64,000 bases of DNA from Undaria pinnatifida (GCA_012845835.1 JABAKD010000029.1:15665453-15729452); one strand, 5' to 3'; counted from the stretch's first letter, positions 1-10,970 are shown. Made by a program: numbers and translations. The notes: generated by a model not told the origin, from the sequence alone.

Positions 1-920
1 GTTCGCGTCACTCTCTACCTCACGGACCAAACAACCTTACGCGCGATTTCTTCAATGAAAGGCAGCTTACCATTCCATTGCGGGTTCATATCGCTGTATT
101 GCAACAACATCACAGCGTCAAAGGTTTAGACTGCAAAGGAACAGGAGCGTCACTCGCGCGAGTGATCTTGAGCTACTGCTGATCAAACAACACAGTACGA
201 AAACATCAACACAGCAACATAACCCTTATGTTACCGTAGCCTGGTCTCTGCTAAACAACCGATTTCGGCTTGTTTTTTCCGTTGGTGCTGGCTGACGCAG
301 CAGCGCTTAGCTGGTACCGCTGATGCTCATGATCTCGTTCAACGCCAGCCGCTGGGTGTGCGTTGTGAAAGTTTATTTGTGGCCGTGAGGTTCGGGACTG
401 CGTTGGTGCTGCGTGTTTGGGTTCAATCCGTATTTTGTATTTTGTACCCAACCCTAATCCTGATGCTTTGGGGATTGCTCGTCGACATGCCACGGCCAAA
501 TTGCGCCATTGGATTTTTTGGCTCCTCAACTGAGCACCTCAATAACCGCATGAACCAACTCGCAGACACTAGTAACCACATAAACCAACACTCAAACACT
601 GGCTTTTATTACTAGTACAATGAAAGCGCAACCCGAAAATAAAGCCCATACTCCCAGGTCAAATATACGTTCATATTTCAAAGCAAGAACTACATTTCCA
701 CTATTTTGGGTGAATTAGTGAGTCCAGCCTAGTTATTGTTAGGGTGAAGGTTAGGGTTAGGATACGGAGGGAAGGTGATGTTTCGGAGTTTTTTTGCGGT
801 CAACCGGGGTTACTCGCAGGAGTAGTAACACCCTCCCTTCAGCGATTGACCCCACTGTTTCTTTGAGGTCCTCAGCTTTCGCGCTGTTTCAGTTTCCGAT
901 ACCAGTCCGCAATGGAATGT
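1..920. other. No gene recognised; short TTAGGG-type motifs
   Basis: I see no open frame with recognisable protein character on either strand. At 739-761 there are two to three imperfect copies of TTAGGG, the telomere-type hexamer that recurs at several other places in the window. Confidence 0.4.
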
Positions 921-922
921 TA

Positions 923-1046
923 CACGGGTCCGACCAGTAGGGATTCGGATGGTCACGAGTCCGACGAACAGAAATTCGGGTGGTCAAGGGTCCGACGAAT
1001 CGGAATTCGGATGGTCACGGGTCCGACGAATAGAAACTCTGATGGT
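923..1046. repeat. 31-bp tandem repeat, four units
   Basis: Four consecutive 31-bp units of the form CACGGGTCCGACGAATAGAA plus ATTCGGATGGT, each differing from its neighbours at a few positions. It lies in the presumed intron or downstream region of the minus-strand beta-helix gene. The units are nearly uniform in length with no indels between them, so the array is well defined. Confidence 0.85.
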
Positions 1047-1171
1047 CGGGTGTAGCCCAGTTCATGCGCGCCCGCCGTTCAGATTCTCACATATTGAGTT
1101 GCTCCGCGACATATTCCGCCGTGCCCTACAATAAACGCCCCTACGATAAAACATACCCATGTCATACTCAC

Positions 1172-1249
1172 CTCCGTTTTCAGCGAAGTTGTTTGAAAAA
1201 ACCGTGGCACCGTCGATGTAGACTTCCGATGTATAGACGGACAAGGAAC
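1172..1249 (-). CDS. 78-nt internal exon of a Pmp-like parallel beta-helix protein
   Basis: On the minus strand a 78-nt segment is preceded by a pyrimidine-containing tract ending in CCGTAG (a 3' splice site) and followed by GTGAGT (a strong 5' splice site). It encodes exactly 26 codons in phase 1-1. The peptide has the beta-helix coil signature VYIDGATVFSNNFAENGG. The exon at 3059-3136 has the same length, the same phase and a very similar peptide, while the flanking introns do not resemble each other. This argues for two real exons of one gene rather than a recent duplication of genomic DNA. The family is extracellular or cell-surface by analogy; its ligand is unknown. The gene probably continues beyond position 1. 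RNA evidence is lacking, so the exon call rests on splice signals and peptide similarity. Confidence 0.65.
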
Positions 1250-1259
1250 CTACGGTTAG

Positions 1260-2180
1260 AGAGACGGGGCCATGGGCTAAGTAAGTTCACCGGAAGACAG
1301 GTTTATGACGATGCGGGCAGGTTGTGCATGTCAAATAGCGAGTTGAGAGAGCTTGATGTGTGATACATCCCTGTACGAAGAGTACATACAGTGATTCTCT
1401 TCGGGGTCGTGTAATTGTAGTAACGGGGGGTGATGGAACATGTAAGAAGAAGGCCCAAATCAAGCTGTAAGTTACGTTTTGGCGTATCTGTACGTTGTTA
1501 TTTGGTTCGCATAACACATGGTTGGTATTAGTGCGCTGGGGACATTTGTTCGTAAGTAGTAGTGGTTACACAAAAAAAAAAACAGCTGATCATATGGGCG
1601 GACGGTAGCAACGACAGGCACCAAAGTATTATGGCGCAGCACACTTACTTAGGTTCTATGTTCAAGACATACCTTGAGCAAGCAACAGTAAATCAGCCGT
1701 GACGAAAACGCCAAACATGGCGAACCGCCCTGACGATTCTATTGCGAAACGATCAAATATTTAGTCATTCCGTTCGGAACCACACGTGCGATCGGGATCG
1801 TGCCACCACAACTGATAACTCGTTCTTATGCTTTCTGGTACTTCCGTTTCTAGCAGCACGTTCGTGCCGGAAACCCATCACGATTGCTAAGCGATTATTC
1901 CACTATAATATTCTTCCGTTTCTTAGGGTTATCGACCACTGAATCTTCTTCTCTGTTGCGCCATCTGCTGGAGAAAAACCTTCGGGAGAGTGGGAGTCGT
2001 TCGACGTTAGCCCCCCCACATTTTCGTTAACGAAATCGCGGTTTTGAAACCAGCTGCCTGGCGTATCTCCTGAAAAACGGTGCCCCTTGTCCGCCGGACG
2101 TCATGGTTCGGCCGTGCTTTGCAAACAAGAAAATATGTGAAGATGGCATTCTACTACACAGCATCCTTCCTTGTCTCTAG
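1260..2180. other. Intronic or intergenic sequence, nothing recognised
   Basis: This stretch lies between two minus-strand beta-helix exons and is probably intron. It has scattered short open frames without protein character and no recognisable repeat apart from a short A-run near 1573. Confidence 0.35.
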
Positions 2181-2183
2181 CAG

Positions 2184-2238
2184 CCATGAACCATGACCAC
2201 GACCATGACCATGACCATGACCATGACCATGACCATGA
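2184..2238. repeat. Hexanucleotide microsatellite (CCATGA)n
   Basis: About nine near-perfect copies of CCATGA (ACCATG register) in tandem. In one plus-strand frame it reads as an M-T dipeptide repeat, but the frame is closed soon after and looks non-coding. It sits in the presumed intron between the two 78-nt beta-helix exons. Confidence 0.85.
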
Positions 2239-3058
2239 TTGATGATGAAACGTTCGTTAAAGATAATCGCTGGTTTTTGGGGGGTCTATCATGGAAACAG
2301 TCGTGGGCGGGAAAAATAAAATCTCAATCAGGAGGACTCGACGAAGTTTGTTGCCCGGCCGTCGGCTCTCAGGAGCTCGTGCTCCGTCATCCGTTCGCTC
2401 TCTATTCTGGACACGTTTCATCTTCCTCCGTCAGCGAGGTTTACTGTCTCGCGCCATCCACGCGTCTGTAGGTGACTATCCAACTCGCGTCTTTGATACT
2501 GTTCCATCACTGTTATTGCGCCAGCAGCGTGAGTAGAATCGGTGTTGGTAGACAACCGCATCCGACAAGAGGCACATCCACAGCGCAGCAAAACACTGCG
2601 CTACTTGATTCGTTCTTATACCAATACGCGGTTCAACCGTAAGCCAATTTTTTTCTGCGAGACCTCGAACATTGTTGTGGGGTCCTAAAGAAATATACTG
2701 TTCTAGCAAAGAAGGATCGGGGCACGAGCAGGTAGGAGGTAAGAGCGCGTTTGTACCAAACCAACCTCGCAGAAAGCTGCTACGGCATGAAATACCGGCT
2801 GAACAACGACTACAAGGCAGTATGCAAGTGCGAATAAAGCATTCGAAAGACGCTGCACCGCTCATCGCGATATCAGTGCATATATGGTGTGCCGAGTCGT
2901 ACTACATACAGTATACGCCTACCCTCGAAATATCTACAATGCCGTTCCCAAGTTTGATATGAAGGGTTTATTTGTGTGGGTAAGGTGTACCCGCTTTTCC
3001 CCCGATAGGCTTGCTCGCAGCTTTTCCTGTGATTTCCGAACACAAGACAGTCTCTTAC

Positions 3059-3136
3059 CTCCGTTTTCGGCAGAGTTGTTCGTAAAAAGCGTCGCACCGT
3101 CGATGTGGACTTTCGAGTCTCTGGCAGATATTGCAC
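3059..3136 (-). CDS. 78-nt internal exon of a Pmp-like parallel beta-helix protein
   Basis: A minus-strand segment bounded by CGCTGCAG upstream and GTAAGAG downstream, a canonical acceptor and donor. It is 78 nt long, phase 1-1, and encodes one 26-residue coil containing KVHIDGATLFTNNSAENGG. It matches the exon at 1172-1249 in length, phase and the IDGAT(L/V)F(T/S)NN-x-AENGG core. Exon 1 at 7137-7627 also ends in an NNNATTGG coil with the same GGA-G split codon. Each exon therefore appears to encode one rung of a right-handed beta-helix, and any exon could be skipped or duplicated without changing the frame. Intermediate exons may have been lost or gone unrecognised between here and exon 1. 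Confidence 0.68.
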
Positions 3137-3149
3137 CTGCAGCGGGCGC

Positions 3150-3890
3150 GGGTGAACGTGAGACACATTTTCCCATACGTGAGACGCATACATGCGATGG
3201 CCGTTAGGATTAGTCACTCGTGAACCAACGCAAGTCGAGTTGGGGCCGATATTGTATTAAACGGGCGATATGTAGGCCACAAGTGGCCAACACCAATTTA
3301 CGTGGCATCGAGTAACCGGCTTGGTCGGACCCGCGTTCGATCACACGCCAAAGTGCAGCCTCGACAGACGCGCGCCGTTCCAACGCAAGATAGACGTACA
3401 AAACATGTTGCAGTACGACAGCCGTGCTCAAGACCCGATGGCAGTACTCCCGCCTGGGGCTAATACGCGCTTATGAGAATGAAATCATTATCTGCTGGTA
3501 ACCAGGTGTGGTGTCGTGGGAGTGACGTCGATAACGCGTTAGATGGTTCCTAAATGTATTTCCACTATCCTGCAGTAGACGTACAGCACACATGGTAATT
3601 TATCTTAGCAAGATGGTGTACCTCCTGCTAAACACATCGACCGGTAAAGCTGTCGTCGAGTACGTGCACGACGTTCTGACGTGTGGCTTCTGGGGTGATT
3701 TGGAGCCTTTTTGGTGTGTGTGGACCCTTCCCGAGAACACTACATTTCGATGAGAACAGATACTCACAAACGTCGTGCCTACGGTACACGGCCAGGGTGA
3801 AGGTACGCATATTATTGCACAGGGATCTGAGGAGTTAGGAAAACAGGCATCCCACCTTAGGGGGTGCAGGTTTTGTGTTAGCTGATGCTT
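3150..3890. other. Presumed intron, nothing recognised
   Basis: This lies between the beta-helix exon at 3059-3136 and the minisatellite at ~3895. No conserved protein or repeat family was recognised. I looked for a further 26-codon coil exon with acceptor and donor here and did not find one. Confidence 0.35.
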
Positions 3891-3894
3891 GTGA

Positions 3895-4310
3895 TAGTGA
3901 ATGTGTCCTTTGTGATAATGAATGCTTCCCTCGTGATAACGAATGACAATGCAAGTACTTTGTGCTAATGAATGTTTCCTTTGCGATAATGAGCGTGTCC
4001 TTTGTGATGATGAATGTTTCCTTTGTGATCATGAATGTTACCTTTGTAATACTGAACGTTTCCTGTGTGATCATGAATGTTTCCATTGTGATAATGAATG
4101 TTTCCATTGTGATAATTATTGTTTCCATTGTGATAATTAATGTTTCCATCGTGATAATGAATGATAATAAATGTTGTGATGATGAATGTTTCCTTTGTGA
4201 CAATGAATGATAATGAATGTTGTGATAACGAATGTTTCCCTTGTGATACTGTAATTAAGGTGTCTTTTGTGGTAATGAATGTTTCCTTTGTGATACTGAA
4301 TGATGATGAT
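3895..4310. repeat. 21-bp minisatellite, about 20 degenerate units
   Basis: Tandem copies of roughly GAATGTTTCCTTTGTGATAAT with a 21-bp period, plus some 12- to 30-bp variants towards the right end. Because 21 is a multiple of three, several frames stay open for long distances. On the minus strand it reads as a heptapeptide repeat of the type METFIIT/KETFIIT, and on the plus strand as ECFLCDN. I consider these frames a by-product of the period rather than a gene. It is located inside the presumed intron between beta-helix exon 1 and the 3059-3136 exon. Confidence 0.85.
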
Positions 4311-4329
4311 AATGAGTAAGGTTGACCTC

Positions 4330-4898
4330 CTCAATTGGGAAACTACTAGTAGTGGTTGTTTGTTGAGAGTATAAACCTTGGGTTTAGATCTAAGTTAATG
4401 CGCAGTATATTCAAGCAGTCTATTCGCACGAATGAGATGTGCAGTTGAAACTTGGGTGTAAACGTAGATTCGAGTATGTTAAAGATGTCCCGCGTTGTCC
4501 CGGTATTCTGTCGGACTACGGGCAATGTTCCGTGAAGATCGAGTGATGCAACGCACCATGATTGCTTTCCCTTCTCGCTCCTCCCTCCTTTTTCTCTTTC
4601 CTCTTCTTTTGTCTTTGGCCTCAAGCACCCTTTTGCAAACTATCCATCATCACAAGTGATCTTAATATACCACCTCTGCATTTCATCGCATAGAAGACAG
4701 AGCCTCCACGCAACCATTGTGTTCACAAGCTTTTTACAGGTTTTGAGTCTTCGACCTTCGATATAAAAACCGATCCACACCCAGCGATATCACATTGAAG
4801 ATTGTTGTATCTTTCCGGGACGTTTGAGAGGAAACCTTCAATAAGCCGGCTACAGCATCAGCATTAGCATCAGCGATCAGCATCAGTATAACCATCAC
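4330..4898. other. Unassigned; possible 5' end of the Copia relic
   Basis: No gene was recognised. The last ~200 bases run directly into the Copia gag start at 4900 and could be its leader or part of a 5' LTR. I could not find a matching direct repeat downstream, so no LTR is called. Short AGCATC repeats occur at 4855-4885. Confidence 0.3.
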
Positions 4899-4899
4899 C

Positions 4900-6370
4900 A
4901 TGGGAAAGTCCACGAAAGCAAGTGATGCGGTAGACAAGCTCGTTAGAGCTCTCGACGGCAAAATTAACGGGCTCAAGTTCGACGTATGGAAAGGCACGGC
5001 TCAGTCCGTGATAAGTGTGCGTCATACCGGGATCTCGGATATCCTGGAAGGGCGTCCTTACCCCGAGCCCGCACGAATTAGTCCTCGTTCATCTTCTATT
5101 ACAAGTAGGCCTTCACGAGCTGTAACTCGCAGCCAGGCCGCTAACGAAACCGACACTCAGTCCGGGGGAACACCCCCGGATGAAACAGCAGAGAAAGTAC
5201 AACCGGACGCAGGGAATGCTCCCGTGGACACGGAGCATCTGCCATAATCTTTACGATATTCTACACTCCCAGCCGCAACACCAGTGTTATGGGCCACGGA
5301 TGACAACATCTCAAATTTGTAAGATATCAAGAACTGGCACCGCAACAACCGTCTTCTTTTCGACTTCTTGTTCCTGAGCACACCGGGAGCTGCTGTCAAC
5401 TTCCTTCTACACTTCAAGCCAAAACAACGTGAACTTGCGAATGGGAAGGCTGCTTGGGATGGTATGGATACAAAGCATCAAAATGGTACCGATAATGTAA
5501 ACGTAAAATTTATAAACAATTAAATCAAATGGTCACGACGGATGGGCAAGACCCAGACATATTCATCAATGAAGTATACTAATTTCGGTATAAACTGGTG
5601 GACATGGGAGAGGTATTCAACGATGATAGCATACTGGGCGTAGTGACGGAAGGACGGACGGATAAATACCTTCAAATAATATATAGCGCGAGAAGCAGAT
5701 GATGAAATCACACCCGACCGAGCTGTGATAATAAATGGAGCTATGCAATAGGGGCCTTCGCGAATAGCGAAGGGGCGTGAGTCTGCTATGGTAGTCACGT
5801 CAACACCTTCAGCAGTAGTGATCTGTTCACACTGCAAAAAGCCAGGCCATCGATTCTAAAATTGCTCTAAACGAAAGAGAACGATGTCGGGGAATAAACA
5901 TCCCACAACACCTCGAAAACGTTCGTTATGTAGCCTGCATAATGACGATCGCCACGATAATAGCGACTGTCGGTCTCATATGCGGGACGACAACGTAACC
6001 CGTCGCCCTCGTCCTGGCCAACAAATTGGCCGGCATAGTAACAACCGCAGCGCTCACGCCAACACTGCACAACTCTAATTCCAAGAACGCAAGTGGAAGC
6101 TTACGTCCCAGGGACACATGCTCTATCCACTACTGCGGCTGCGACTACAGAATATACTTCCACGTCCTTTGCGACTCCTCCCTGTCCATCCTCACCTCCA
6201 GTTGGTATAGGTTATTCTTTCATCGCCGCACCTCCGATCAACATCGCCGCACTGCCCGTCGACTTCTCCATGACCACGGACAGCGGAGAGTCCAGCCACT
6301 TCATTGACAAGCAGCGTCTATTGGATAACAACTGGCAACCACTTCCACGTCTACAGGCATGGTAGCACGC
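4900..6370 (+). pseudogene. Degenerate Ty1/Copia gag and aspartic protease
   Basis: The open N-terminal part (4900-5247, 115 codons, starting MGKSTKASDAVDKLVRALDG) resembles the N-terminus of brown-algal Copia Gag. The same coding sense then continues through frameshifts and stops: ELANGKAAWDGM near 5430-5460, and segments reading DGQDPDIFINEVYY and LVDMGEVFNDDS in shifted frames between 5530 and 5640. A zinc knuckle lies at 5824-5865 with C-x2-C-x4-H-x4-C spacing (CSHCKKPGH...NC), interrupted by an in-frame TAA at 5857. The protease motif is at 6279-6290 and reads D-S-G-E followed by SSHFID; families of this type normally have D-S-G-A. Gag packages element RNA and the protease matures Gag-Pol, but this copy cannot make either protein intact. 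It is antisense to the beta-helix gene and lies in its presumed first large intron. Confidence 0.75.
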
Positions 6371-7130
6371 TCCTATGGTTGTCCCCAGTTAATGGTTTTT
6401 GTGTCGACTTATGCCCTTTGTTAATTGTGAAATGGGGAACACCTCCCGCGCGACTGGACATATCATCCGACAAAAGCAATGTTAAGAGAGGGAAGATCCG
6501 AAAGAAAGAGGACACCACAACCCTATTGAGACACCAGAGGGGAAGCACGCGGAAACCAACCAATGACAATGGCGTCGATCGGCTACCCGAAGCAGTTCGG
6601 GGTTTTGAGGCAAGAAATGATTCCTCACTTCGATGCATGTACCTGCACGACGCGTTCGGCATTATATACTGCGGTACACTCTTCCTTGACAGGTGGCATT
6701 ACATACTGCGATACCTCCCATTGTCTCGCGTTTTCGATCGCAATATATCTGCCAGCCAAAAGAGGCCGAAACCGACCATCTCAGCCGCATTACGGTCACC
6801 ACTCGCTCGACCGCCATTGCCAATTACCAGGATAGGTTGTAGTGCGTTCTGAGTGAGCGTAGGCAATGCATAGAGAGGCGAAGAAGCGATGTCAACAGCA
6901 TTCAGTCTGTTGCCGATTGAAATAACCGACCAATGGAGAGATGAATGCCCAGTTTATGGGGACACACTTCTGGTTGTGGTAACTGTTGACTGGTTGTGGC
7001 AACTATTGTAATAACTACCCTGTCCGTACACAATCACGACGGCTTGTGATAAAGTGGGACGTGGTAGCACTGGTGTTCGACTGTTTTGGTAGTAGTTCCT
7101 ACAGTAGCAGCGTAAGCCTTCCATGCAATG
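6370..7130. other. Degenerate Copia continuation and intron sequence
   Basis: The first ~450 bases may be the decayed region after the Copia protease; a plus-strand frame stays open from 6304 to 6852 but its peptide has no family I recognise. From ~6950 to 7130 the sequence would be the intron that follows beta-helix exon 1 on the minus strand. No domain can be supported. Confidence 0.3.
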
Positions 7131-7136
7131 TATCAC

Positions 7137-7627
7137 CTCCAGTTGTGGCATTGTTGTTCTTGAAGGTGCAGTCAAACACATGCATGGAGCTGGATGATAG
7201 CACGACGACCGCCCCCCCATCCTCTGAACGCCCCCCCTCCAGGACCAAGGCGTTCACGGTGAGAGTAGACCCGCCAGAAACCAGGAATATGCCGATGGAA
7301 TTTCCGACGTCTGTGACAGCACTCGATTCGGCGCTGTCGAGTGCGTCGTCGAGTGTCGCCGCACTAATAGTAGGTAGCCCTTCTCCAGTGATGGTCACCG
7401 TCTTCTGATCGGACACCTCGATCCTCTGTTGGATTTGCACGCTGTTGTACAATGTCGCGTCAAAGAACCCTTCTCCGCTGCAGTTCATCGCATCCGTAAG
7501 ACTCTGTATGTCAGCGGTTGTAGTAAGGTCCATTGAAACAGTCTCAGATGGGCATGCAACAAGTTCTGCTCCTGAGATGAAGGAGGTTGTCCACCCAGCC
7601 AGAACGACGACGACGCCTAACATCATC
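7137..7627 (-). CDS. First coding exon of a secreted Pmp-like beta-helix protein
   Basis: On the minus strand the ATG at 7626-7624 (MMLGVVVVLAGWTTSFISG) begins a hydrophobic signal peptide of about 19 residues, followed by a Cys-containing N-terminal domain (cysteines in VACPSE and AMNCSGEG) and the first beta-helix coils (VTITGEGLPTI, GIFLVSGGSTLTVNALVLEG, MHVFDCTFKNNNATTGG). The ATG is immediately preceded by a poly-T tract and AACAG, a 3' splice site, so there is probably an upstream 5'-UTR intron. The frame is open for 163 codons plus one base, up to GGAG at 7137, followed by GTGATA as donor. This gives the same phase-1 GGA-G split as the two 78-nt exons. Read without splicing, the frame ends about ten codons later. 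The protein is predicted to be secreted or surface-exposed. Brown algae have many such proteins, of unknown role. Start and signal peptide are clear; the total exon number is not. Confidence 0.68.
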
Positions 7628-7639
7628 CTGTTAAAAAAA

Positions 7640-7930
7640 AAGGAACGAACGAAGGGGGCAGAACGAAGGGGTTACCTGGAGGTCAGATCCTGCAATACCA
7701 CAATGTCTGGTAGCTTTCGCATATGCTACTGTGTACGCAGTGTCGTACTTGGCAGGACGATCAATCACGATAAATAGCTATCGGGACATTCATTGTGTGC
7801 TTCGAGGCGTGCAAGATTACCGTGCGTCTTCGGGGAAGAGATAGCCACGACATCTACTCCTTCAAGCTAGACCTCAGTGAGGATGGATAGGCAGGAAATT
7901 AGCCGGCGATGACCATGGAAGCTAACGCCA
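7640..7930. other. Upstream region or 5' intron of the beta-helix gene
   Basis: This lies on the 5' side of exon 1. A run of T (on the minus strand) and the AACAG acceptor abut the exon, so at least part of this region is probably intron. I did not identify the upstream exon or a promoter. Confidence 0.3.
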
Positions 7931-7934
7931 AAAT

Positions 7935-8800
7935 GTGATACCGGCGGCTGGGTTGCCTCAACAAGCGCAGCTTGCCCTCATCAACAGGACGGATAGCAAT
8001 GGGGTCGCATGCCACGGTTCTATTGCGGACTACGTCGTCTGTGCGGTGGGGAAAAACCATCAGCTGGCTCATCCCCGAGAAAACCAACCACGCCGCCATC
8101 AAAGCGCACATTCATCTCTTATACGGAGATCTCATGGGTCCCTTCAAACCGACGGCTCATGGTGGATACATTTTGTTAGCAAGATTGCTGATAATTCCAA
8201 CAAGTGGACCGCAGTCTACCTTACAATTGGACCGCAGTTTACGTTCTCGGCAGGAGAGATCAAACCCTCTTGCTTCGTTTCAGCTGTTCGTCACGTTAAA
8301 AGTGATACCTCTCGGCAAATACATCATCAGACGGCGTACCGACAAGGGAAGCAAATTTACGGACAGCGGGTTCAAGGATTACCGCCCACGAACAGGCATC
8401 ACGTAGGACCTCGCTGTGATATATTTCAACACGTCGGGCGGACGTAGTGCAGCGCGGTTCGCTGCATGCACGCTGATGGTGTAATCCCCATTTTATGTGC
8501 GGAGAGCTCACGATCACGGCGTCCTATATATGCTATCAGATCCCGCATTCGCCCCTCAGAACGGAAACACCGTATAAGATTATTTACGGCGAAATGGCCA
8601 ACCTTATGCCTCAGGCTGTCACGCAAATCTGATCAACCTCGCAGCGGTAGAAGTTTGCTTCCAGACGGATACGCTAACAGGAACTATCTTTTGATGTGCG
8701 AGGCGATCAACTCGCCCAAGAGCACCAGCAATCGAGAATGGGGGAGGAGGACTGCGACACCGTAGTATTGTTCGTCGCATAATTTCCTTTGCATTAGCGA
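7935..8800 (+). pseudogene. Degenerate Copia integrase relic
   Basis: Fragments of an rve-type integrase core occur in order but in shifting frames. A GAG-pre-integrase-like end (NGVACHGSIADY...CAVGKNHQLAHP, ~7995-8075) is followed by the first catalytic-Asp region (YGDLMGPFKPTAHGGY, ~8118-8165) and the second (RTDKGSKFT, ~8335-8362). A further segment near 8570-8625 reads as the conserved IYGEMANLMPQAVTQI type. The normal zinc-binding HHCC arrangement and the final catalytic Glu are not intact. Integrase inserts the element cDNA; this copy is dead. It may belong to the same Copia insertion as 4900-6370, which would make beta-helix exon 1 a later arrival between them, or it may be a separate insertion in the gene's 5' intron. 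Confidence 0.65.
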
Positions 8801-10600
8801 TAACTAGTGTGCATCGTCACACACGCCGACACCACACCCCATGCAACCTAAACTTTGGACGCTTCCCGCAAGAATATTTCAAAACCACGCGTTACCCGAG
8901 TGCACTGCACAGGAACGGAACCAGGCCATTAATCAGATATTTGGCGTCTGGTGCGCGCCGAAGGCTCCCGCAAATCCCCTGCATTGGATGTCACCGAAGG
9001 GCCCCCGGGAGGGCCCCCTAAGGGCCGCCGGAGGCGAACAAAATGCTATTAATATATATGCGCGAAAATATGCCTAAATGTTTTCTGCCTACCGCGATCT
9101 TGAAAAAATGAACCCCATTTTATTTTCCGTCAACGTCGTAACAAACATGTAAAATGTGCGCGCAGGTGATTAAAATATTAAATCATACCTCGTAATTTGT
9201 ACCACATCAACTATGTCAAACACTATGAACCCCAAGAAACTGTGTTGTCTGTTAAACGGCGTTGTTCAGTTCAATCGTGGACGATAACGAATTTACAACC
9301 AGCAATAGTCGAATAATGTGCGCGTTTTGGGCAAAAGCTATGAGGAATTTCCGTGATGGCTAGTTCCCGCTGGTGGTCAGTTCTCACCCTTACTACATAT
9401 ATATCCCCGTACCTCCCCGTGGTGGCTATTTCTTTCGGGAGGGATTCTCGTGACAGAGCTGGTTCCCACCCAAGTTCTCAAGACGTCTAATTACCGTAGG
9501 AGAAATTTAAAGCAGATCAAGAGTCGTCAACGAGGAATGCCCTTACAAACCTGACCTACGGCGGGCGGGAGGGTCTCATTTAGGGTTGGTAATCGACCAG
9601 AAACCGCCTTGATTTGATTATTGATTATTTCGGGTGTTTTAGGCTTGATCAATCATGATTATCTCATTTCAACCAAGTGGTGGGGATTAAATCAGGAAAA
9701 AATCAGGTTGTTGATTGATCATTGGTTATTTATCCTACATTGTGCTCATACTTGACCCTGTACACACCTGTTTTGTATGGGTTTGGACCACATATATTTT
9801 AGAGCATGTAATAGACTACTCACGTAATAACACGTAGTTCTGCCGCACCAGCGCCACCCCACCGCGGTCACACGGAAGCGAACCCCAGCCGTGGCTACCC
9901 TGCAGACAGTGGGAGGTATACATAGGATATAATAAGCCTGGTCTTAGGCCAGTAATAAGGGTACATTGTAATTTGATGTAAAATGCTTTCTCTAAATTCT
10001 CTGAGGTCATATAGAATTTTGAGTACCAGTGATCTGCGACGGTCTCCCATCTGCGGAGACTCGTCTTGCAAAAGGAGCTCGCCAGCCCCCCAAAGGTAAG
10101 ACATGGCCAGAGCACGGGGCAGTAACGTGCTTGGATTACCCTAACCAATTAATACGAAAGTAAACCCTGTTGTCAACTTTTGCCGATTACGTTTGGCTAC
10201 GCAGACATGCGTACATATTGGCCCTTGTAGAATTGCGGCCATGTGGATCTATGGACCGACTGCTACTGTGCAGGAGTACCTCTGGCTCTGCAGTGGTCAC
10301 TCAAACGAGGGTTATTCATCTCTGGTATTAGTTGCTTGCTGTCCACCTGATGTTAGAGGGGGCGGAGCCGTTTGTTCAGGCTGGCGATAACGCCCGCCAA
10401 CTGAAAAAGGGACAGCTACTATAAATAATACCGAAGCTCCAACGGTGTAGAACAGATACCATAGCACTATTATAGCGCACAATGAAGGGCAATACCAGGT
10501 ATAAGTATGCAGATTCATACGAAGATCAGGTGAAAAAATGATCTATTTTGAGATTATAGATAATGTATTGCATGTGCAGCGATTCACAACCCAATCGCAC
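8800..10600. other. Unassigned, no gene recognised
   Basis: The first 250 bases may be the decayed tail of the Copia integrase (an open plus frame to ~9077). From ~9080 to 10600 I see A/T-rich unique sequence with no domain, no long frame with protein-like composition and no family shared with the rest of the window. Confidence 0.35.
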
Positions 10601-10619
10601 ACCTCCCTCTAACTTCTTG

Positions 10620-10970
10620 CAAATCGGAAACCGATTGGACGGGTGCAAACCAAAGCAGGCACCAAACGTTCCGCATGTGATACCAGCACGTGAGAGCCAA
10701 CAGAACACGTGCGATGCGAAGCAGACATCAAATTTCAGAACTATCGGTGCGTGAAAGTCAATCAAACGCGCATAGTGCGACGCAGAGGTCAACAGTCCGA
10801 ATATTCCAGTACTACCGTGCATGGAAGCCAAAGCAACGCGTACAAAGCGAAGCAGGTACAAAAAATACTGAAGATATCGGCCCGTGAAAGTCAATAGAAC
10901 GCGTACAAGGCGATCAGACAACAACAGTCCGAACATACTAATGCGTGAAAGCCGAAGCAGTCAGCTCGAT
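10620..10970. repeat. ~65-bp degenerate tandem repeat, about five units
   Basis: Units begin with CGTGAAAGTCAATAGAACGC or a close variant at about 10687, 10750, 10816, 10883 and 10944, and share an internal GTACAAAGCGAAGCAG-type segment. Unit length varies from ~61 to 67 bp. Three plus-strand frames stay open across parts of it but have no protein character. No other copy exists in the window. Confidence 0.65.

Noticed and set aside
2934-3176. Complete 80-residue minus-strand protein starting MGKCVSRSPAPAAG
   Set aside because: Only the central 26 codons have beta-helix character, and they are exactly delimited by splice sites; the flanking codons are best explained as intron.
3835-4203. Long minus-strand open frame with METFIIT heptads as a coiled-coil or repeat protein
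   Set aside because: The frame is produced by a 21-bp minisatellite; the plus strand is equally open. There is no start context, flanking domain or splice support.
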